Shown: positions 59,513 through 64,000 of the stretch, piece after piece | Numbering within the stretch: the first letter of the stretch is position 1 | Layout: every line of letters begins with the position of its first letter | NCBI GenBank assembly: GCA_013407085.1 | Contig: JACCGJ010023832.1 | Location: forward strand, 1-64,000 | Length of the DNA stretch: 64,000 nucleotides | Reading direction: 5' to 3' | Origin: Atriophallophorus winterbourni | Lineage: Eukaryota > Platyhelminthes > Trematoda > Plagiorchiida > Microphallidae | Notes under the pieces: generated by a model | Told to the model about the DNA's origin: nothing | The model's input: the letters and a program-made list of their open reading frames with translations, nothing else | The model's database searches: none | Made by a program: the position numbers and the translations under genes

Positions 59513-61790
59513 CAAGATTAAAACTGTGCTGTTATTTCTAATTCATTCAAATATACAAACAAAATATTACCACATGAGAGTTACCTTAGTAAGCTTAATC
59601 TGACAGTTAATTAATTAATATTTTGTTTACCAGTGTTTCTGCCCATGCTTAGTAAATTCTACTGAAGAACTGATGACCGGTTATGTATGGTCCCTTTAAT
59701 AGCTCCAGTAAATCTTGCAACAAAATAATCACTTGTTTTTTAATTGTAAATTTTTGAGACAAATTCACTCAAATCCGAATTTATTTGGATCTGTTTCAAA
59801 TCAAATGTGAAGATCGGTCTTGCAATGATTGGCTTTGCCAATCTTATCAACAGTAACTATCAAGTTCAATTTTGCTCACTGTTTTAAACAAATAACAAAA
59901 TTTTGCAAATCGTGATATCTATACTAATTTGAGTGAGTGACTGGGTTTATCCTATCATAGTTGCATTCCTTTGAATGACGAACAATTAATTTAACATATT
60001 TCAAAGCATTCGTCATAATTTCTATCAAAATTATTATTTTATCTGTGTCATCTCTGCTACTTGTCCTGTAAGGCTTAATGAAATGTCTGTTAAAGGAATG
60101 TAATCCAATAACAAATTATAGTACATTGTTTAAACTTAACATACTTTGATGAATACCGATGTTTCGGTAATCATTTTCATAACTTTTTTCTGTTCGATTA
60201 TGTAAAATTATAAATAGACTCACATGCAACTCTAACAACTTTCGGGAGTTTCGCTGCAATAAAATTCAGTAAAATTGAGATTTCATATAATCAGCACATA
60301 TCTACAGAAAAAACGCTGAATTCGGGAGCATGAAACCGAATTAGTAACGGATAATCGTCTAAAATTAAACTCATTCTAACGCTCAATGATTGTACCTGAG
60401 CAGTAGATGTTGGGGTTAAGATCCACGTGTGTAATTTATATATGCCGAAAGACTTTGATTGCATAAACCGAAGTATCCTATTGCGAAAGCCTGAACGTTC
60501 TGGTATCCGTCCTCGGTCCAATCTTATTGCACTCCATGCCAATGGCATAAGGCTCTTATCAAATGTAACTTCGTAATGTTCGCGAACGACATTGAAGCGT
60601 GGTCCATGATTAGTGTGAACTACCTCAGAAGGATTCGAAAACTCCGCGGATGATCCCCAGATATCGTATATTCACCATTTCCAAAAGTGTTGCGTATACA
60701 ACATTAGCAATTGTGTACAGATTCAATATTCTCTTCAAAGAAACAGTCATTCTCTAACCAAATAACAGAAGGAATTACGTGTTTTATTCTGCAAAAGCAT
60801 AGTTATAACAACTGACTGCAAATTCTTCTACAGGAAAACACCACATGATAATTATGTGATGCTCTCAAAACACTCAATTTTCAGTATATTAATTACGTAT
60901 ATGGGATTCACTATAAGGTATTCAGTGCAAGCCTGGTCGGTATGGTTTAAAAAGTATTTGCCACTTTGCTAACTATATACAATGGAGCTACTAAACGTTT
61001 TGCCGGATCCAGACGGATACTATAGAACGAACGAATATCCACACTTATATTATTTATTGATACACATTGTTGGCTCCAAGGGTATTTGATTTCGGTTAAC
61101 AATAATTTTTCAAACTCAAATACCCTCTACAATGCTCACGGGGCTCGCAGTAATAGCAAGCTCACACCCTCACTCTGAATGTACATGACTCACGACTCAA
61201 ATGCACAGCACATGTTTTGCCGTGTAATGTTGTTATACTTAGAACAGACAATACTATTATGCTGTGCACACCAAATTAAAACCTTATTCAAGAGAATTCG
61301 TGTTGCCTTGTCGGCCATTGATCTGTGCATTTGAGAAAGATATGCATCTTGAGTCCATCAGTCTATGCGTGTCTCCCATGTGCAAACTAAATCATTTTCT
61401 TTAATTTGAAGTTTTTTTCTGATTCTTAACTACTCCGTTAGTAAGCAAATCTTATTATGGCTTCTCAAAAATGATTGCTTGTCAAAATAATTGTTCAAAT
61501 GTAATGATGCGTTTTTTGTATATCTTATGCATTTGTATCCAATTAATATAAATTTAGGTTTAGGCGAATATTATGCGGTTTCTTCCTATTAAATTTGTAT
61601 GCGTTTTATGACTTTACGTATATAATGATATTGGTCTTGAAAAACGTTGTTGTTGGATATATCTGGTGTTATTGCAATAAACAACATTTCCAAATATGAG
61701 TTTCATTATTGCCACTTATTGTGATTTGCGATAATTGAGTAGCCACACTGATTAAAACAAAGGATTAGAACAATAATGTAAACTAAAAAG
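59513..61790. repeat. 2.28-kb tandem repeat, copy A (right unit)
   Basis: 2278 bp, matching 20373-22650 nearly exactly, except a stretch about 60751-60925 that carries the copy-B version at every informative site. The minus-strand open frame is frameshifted near 60303 by loss of one C. Confidence 0.96.
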
Positions 61791-64000
61791 CAAGATTAAA
61801 ACTGTGCTGTTATTTCTAATTCATTCAAATATACAAACAAAATATTACCACATGAGAGTTAACTTAGTAAGCATAATCTAACAGTTAATTAATTAATATT
61901 TTGTTTACCAGTGTTTCTGCCCATGCTTAGTAAATTCTACTGAAGAACTGATGACCGGTTATGTATGGTCCCTTTAATAGCTCCAGTAAATCTTGCAACA
62001 AAATAATCACTTGTTTTTTAATTGTAAATTTTTGAGACAAATTCACTGAAATCCGAATTTTTTTGGATCTGTTTCAAATCAAATGTGAAGATCGGTCTTG
62101 CAATGATTGGCTTTGCCAATCTTATCAACAGTAACTATCAACTTCAATTTTGCTCACTGTTTTAAACACATAAGAAAATTTTGCAAATCGTGATATCTAT
62201 ACTAATTTGAGTGATTGACTGGGTTTATCCTATCATAGTTGCATTCCTTTGAATGACGAACAATTAATTTAACATATTTCAAAGCATTCGTCATAATTTC
62301 TATCAAAATTATTATTTTATCTGTGTCATCTCTGCTACTTGTCCTGTAAGGCTTAATGAAATGTCTGTTAAAGGAATGTAATCCAATAACAAATTATAGT
62401 ACATTGTTTAAACTAAACATACTTTGATGAATACCGATGTTTCGATAATCATTTTCATAACTTTGTTCTGTTCGATTATGTAAAATTATAAAAAGACTCA
62501 CATGCAGCATTAACAAAATCCGGGAGTTTCGCTGAAATAAAATTCAGTAAAATTGAGATGTCATATAATCAGCACATATCTACCAGAAAAAACGCTGAAT
62601 TCGGGAGCATGAAACCGATTTAGTAACGGATAATCGTGTAATATTAAACTCATTCTAACGCTCAAAGATTGTACCTGAGCAGTAGATGTTGGGGTTAAGA
62701 TCCACGTGTGTAATTTATATATGCCGAAAGCGTTTGATTGCATAAAACGCAGTATCCTATTGTGAAAGCTTGAACGTTTTGGTATCCGTCCTCGGTCCGA
62801 TCTTATTGCACTCCATGCCAATGGCATGAGGCTCTTATCAAATGTAACATCGTAATGTTTGCGAATGACATTGAAGCGTGGTCCATGCTCAGTGTGAACT
62901 ACCTCAGAAGGATTCGAAAACTCCGCGGATGATCCCCAGATATCGTATATTCACCATTTCCAAAAGTGTTGCGTATACAACATTAGCAATTGTGTACAGA
63001 TTCAATATTCTCTTCAAAGAAACAGTCATTCTTTAACCAAATAACAGAAGGAATTACGTGTTTTATTTTGCAAAAGCATAGTTATAACAAGTGACTGCAA
63101 ATTCTTCTACAGGAAAACACCACATGATAATTATGTGATGCTCTCAAAACACTCAATTTTCAGTATATTAATTACGTATATGGGATTCACTATAAGGTAT
63201 TCAGTGCAAGCCTGGTCGGTATGGTTTAAAAAGTATTTGCCACTTTGCTAACTATATACAAGGGAGCTACTAAACGTTTTGCTGGATACAGACAGATACT
63301 ATAGAACGAACGAATATCTACACTTATATTATTTATTGATACACATTGTTGGCTCCAAGGGTATTTGATTTCGGTTAACAATAATTTTTCAACCTCAAAT
63401 ACCCTCTACAATGCTCACGGGGCTCGCAGTAATAGCAAGCTCACACCCTTACTCTGAATGTACATGACTCACGACTCAAATGCACAGCACATGTTTTGCC
63501 GTGTTATGTTGTTATACTTAGAACAGACAATACTATTATGCTGTGCACACCAAATTAAAAAACTTATTCAAGAGAATTCGTGTTGCCTTGTCGGCCATTG
63601 ACCTGTGCATTTAAGAAAGATATGCATCTTGAGTCCATCAGTCCATGCGTGTCTCCGATGTGCAAACTGAATCATTTTCTTTAATTTGAAGTTTTTTCTG
63701 ATTCTTAACTACTCCGTTAGTAAGCAAATCTCATTATGGCTTCTCAAAAATGATGGCTTGTCAAAATAATTGTTCAAATGTAATGATGTGTTTTTTGTAA
63801 ATCTTATGCATTTGTATCCAATTGATATAAATTTAGGTTTAGGTGAATATTATGCGGTTTCTTCCTATTAAATTTGTATGCGTTTTATGACTTTTCGTAT
63901 ATAATGATATTGGTCTTAAAAAACGTTGTTGTTGGATATATCTGGTGTTATTGCAATAAACAACATTTCCAAATATGAGTTTCATTATTGCCACTTATTG
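61791..64000. repeat. 2.28-kb tandem repeat, copy B (right unit), cut by window end
   Basis: Matches 22651-24858. The first 600 bases are practically identical to the left unit's copy B; after about 62400 differences rise to a few percent. The 88-codon minus frame (62827-62561) is open. Confidence 0.96.

Larger units (their letters stand above)
39795..64000. repeat. Right copy of the ~39-kb segmental duplication
   Basis: Direct repeat of 1-24858. It carries two insertions missing from the left copy (46832-48637 and 51104-51455), lacks the 3.1-kb CR1-like element of the left copy, and keeps a 168-bp segment (43895-44062) that the left copy has lost. If the arrangement is tandem the period is about 39.8 kb. 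Two haplotypes wrongly joined in an assembly would look similar. Confidence 0.97.

Overview
AT-rich, gene-poor metazoan DNA made almost entirely of decayed transposable elements and large duplications. No bacterial-style operon, no intact host gene, no rRNA and no tRNA could be supported. The mix of RTE-clade, CR1-like and Penelope-like retroelements, a pogo/Tigger-type fossil and a satellite with hammerhead-ribozyme-like cores fits a parasitic flatworm (trematode, possibly schistosome-like). That assignment is inference from element types and base composition, not from a diagnostic gene.

Layout. The window holds two copies of one long segment. The left copy is 1-24858 and the right copy is 39795-64000, cut by the window end. 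The coordinate offset is about 39.79 kb at the left edge and 39.14 kb near the right; the difference is explained by insertions present in only one copy. Between them, 24928-39794 is seen once. It may belong to the same unit (period about 39.8 kb), but the second copy of that part lies outside the window. In order, the shared unit contains: an RTE C-terminal scrap; a minus-strand RTE fragment (857-1996) head to head with a plus-strand RTE fragment (2050-4530); a 233-bp satellite (5083-5600); a Penelope-like fossil (7558-8200); an AT microsatellite; another decayed minus-strand RTE (15940-17110); and a 2.28-kb tandem duplication (20373-24927).

Copy-specific events. Left only: a 3.1-kb CR1-like element (10195-13284). 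Right only: a 5'-truncated RTE (46832-48637) and a 352-bp CR1 3' end (51104-51455), both with target-site duplications and clean empty sites in the left copy. These insertions postdate the duplication. Divergence between copies is uneven: several percent in most places, but nearly zero over about 1.76-2.65 kb and 18.5-23.3 kb, which suggests gene conversion, or collapse or error in assembly.

Single-copy middle. A pogo/Tigger-type transposase fossil with one recognisable terminal end (25912-27063), a plus-strand RTE with a GC-richer leader (27691-29500), two more degenerate satellite monomers (29527-29940), a long minus-strand tract of broken coding sequence I cannot assign (30314-32117), a fragment of a second RTE-like family (34586-35065), and a second Penelope-like N-terminus preceded by the same ribozyme-like motif (37587-38053).

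The most interesting signals are the hammerhead-like cores, found in two unrelated contexts (satellite monomers and Penelope-like ends), and the mosaic identity between the two long copies, including a patch moved between the 2.28-kb tandem repeats.
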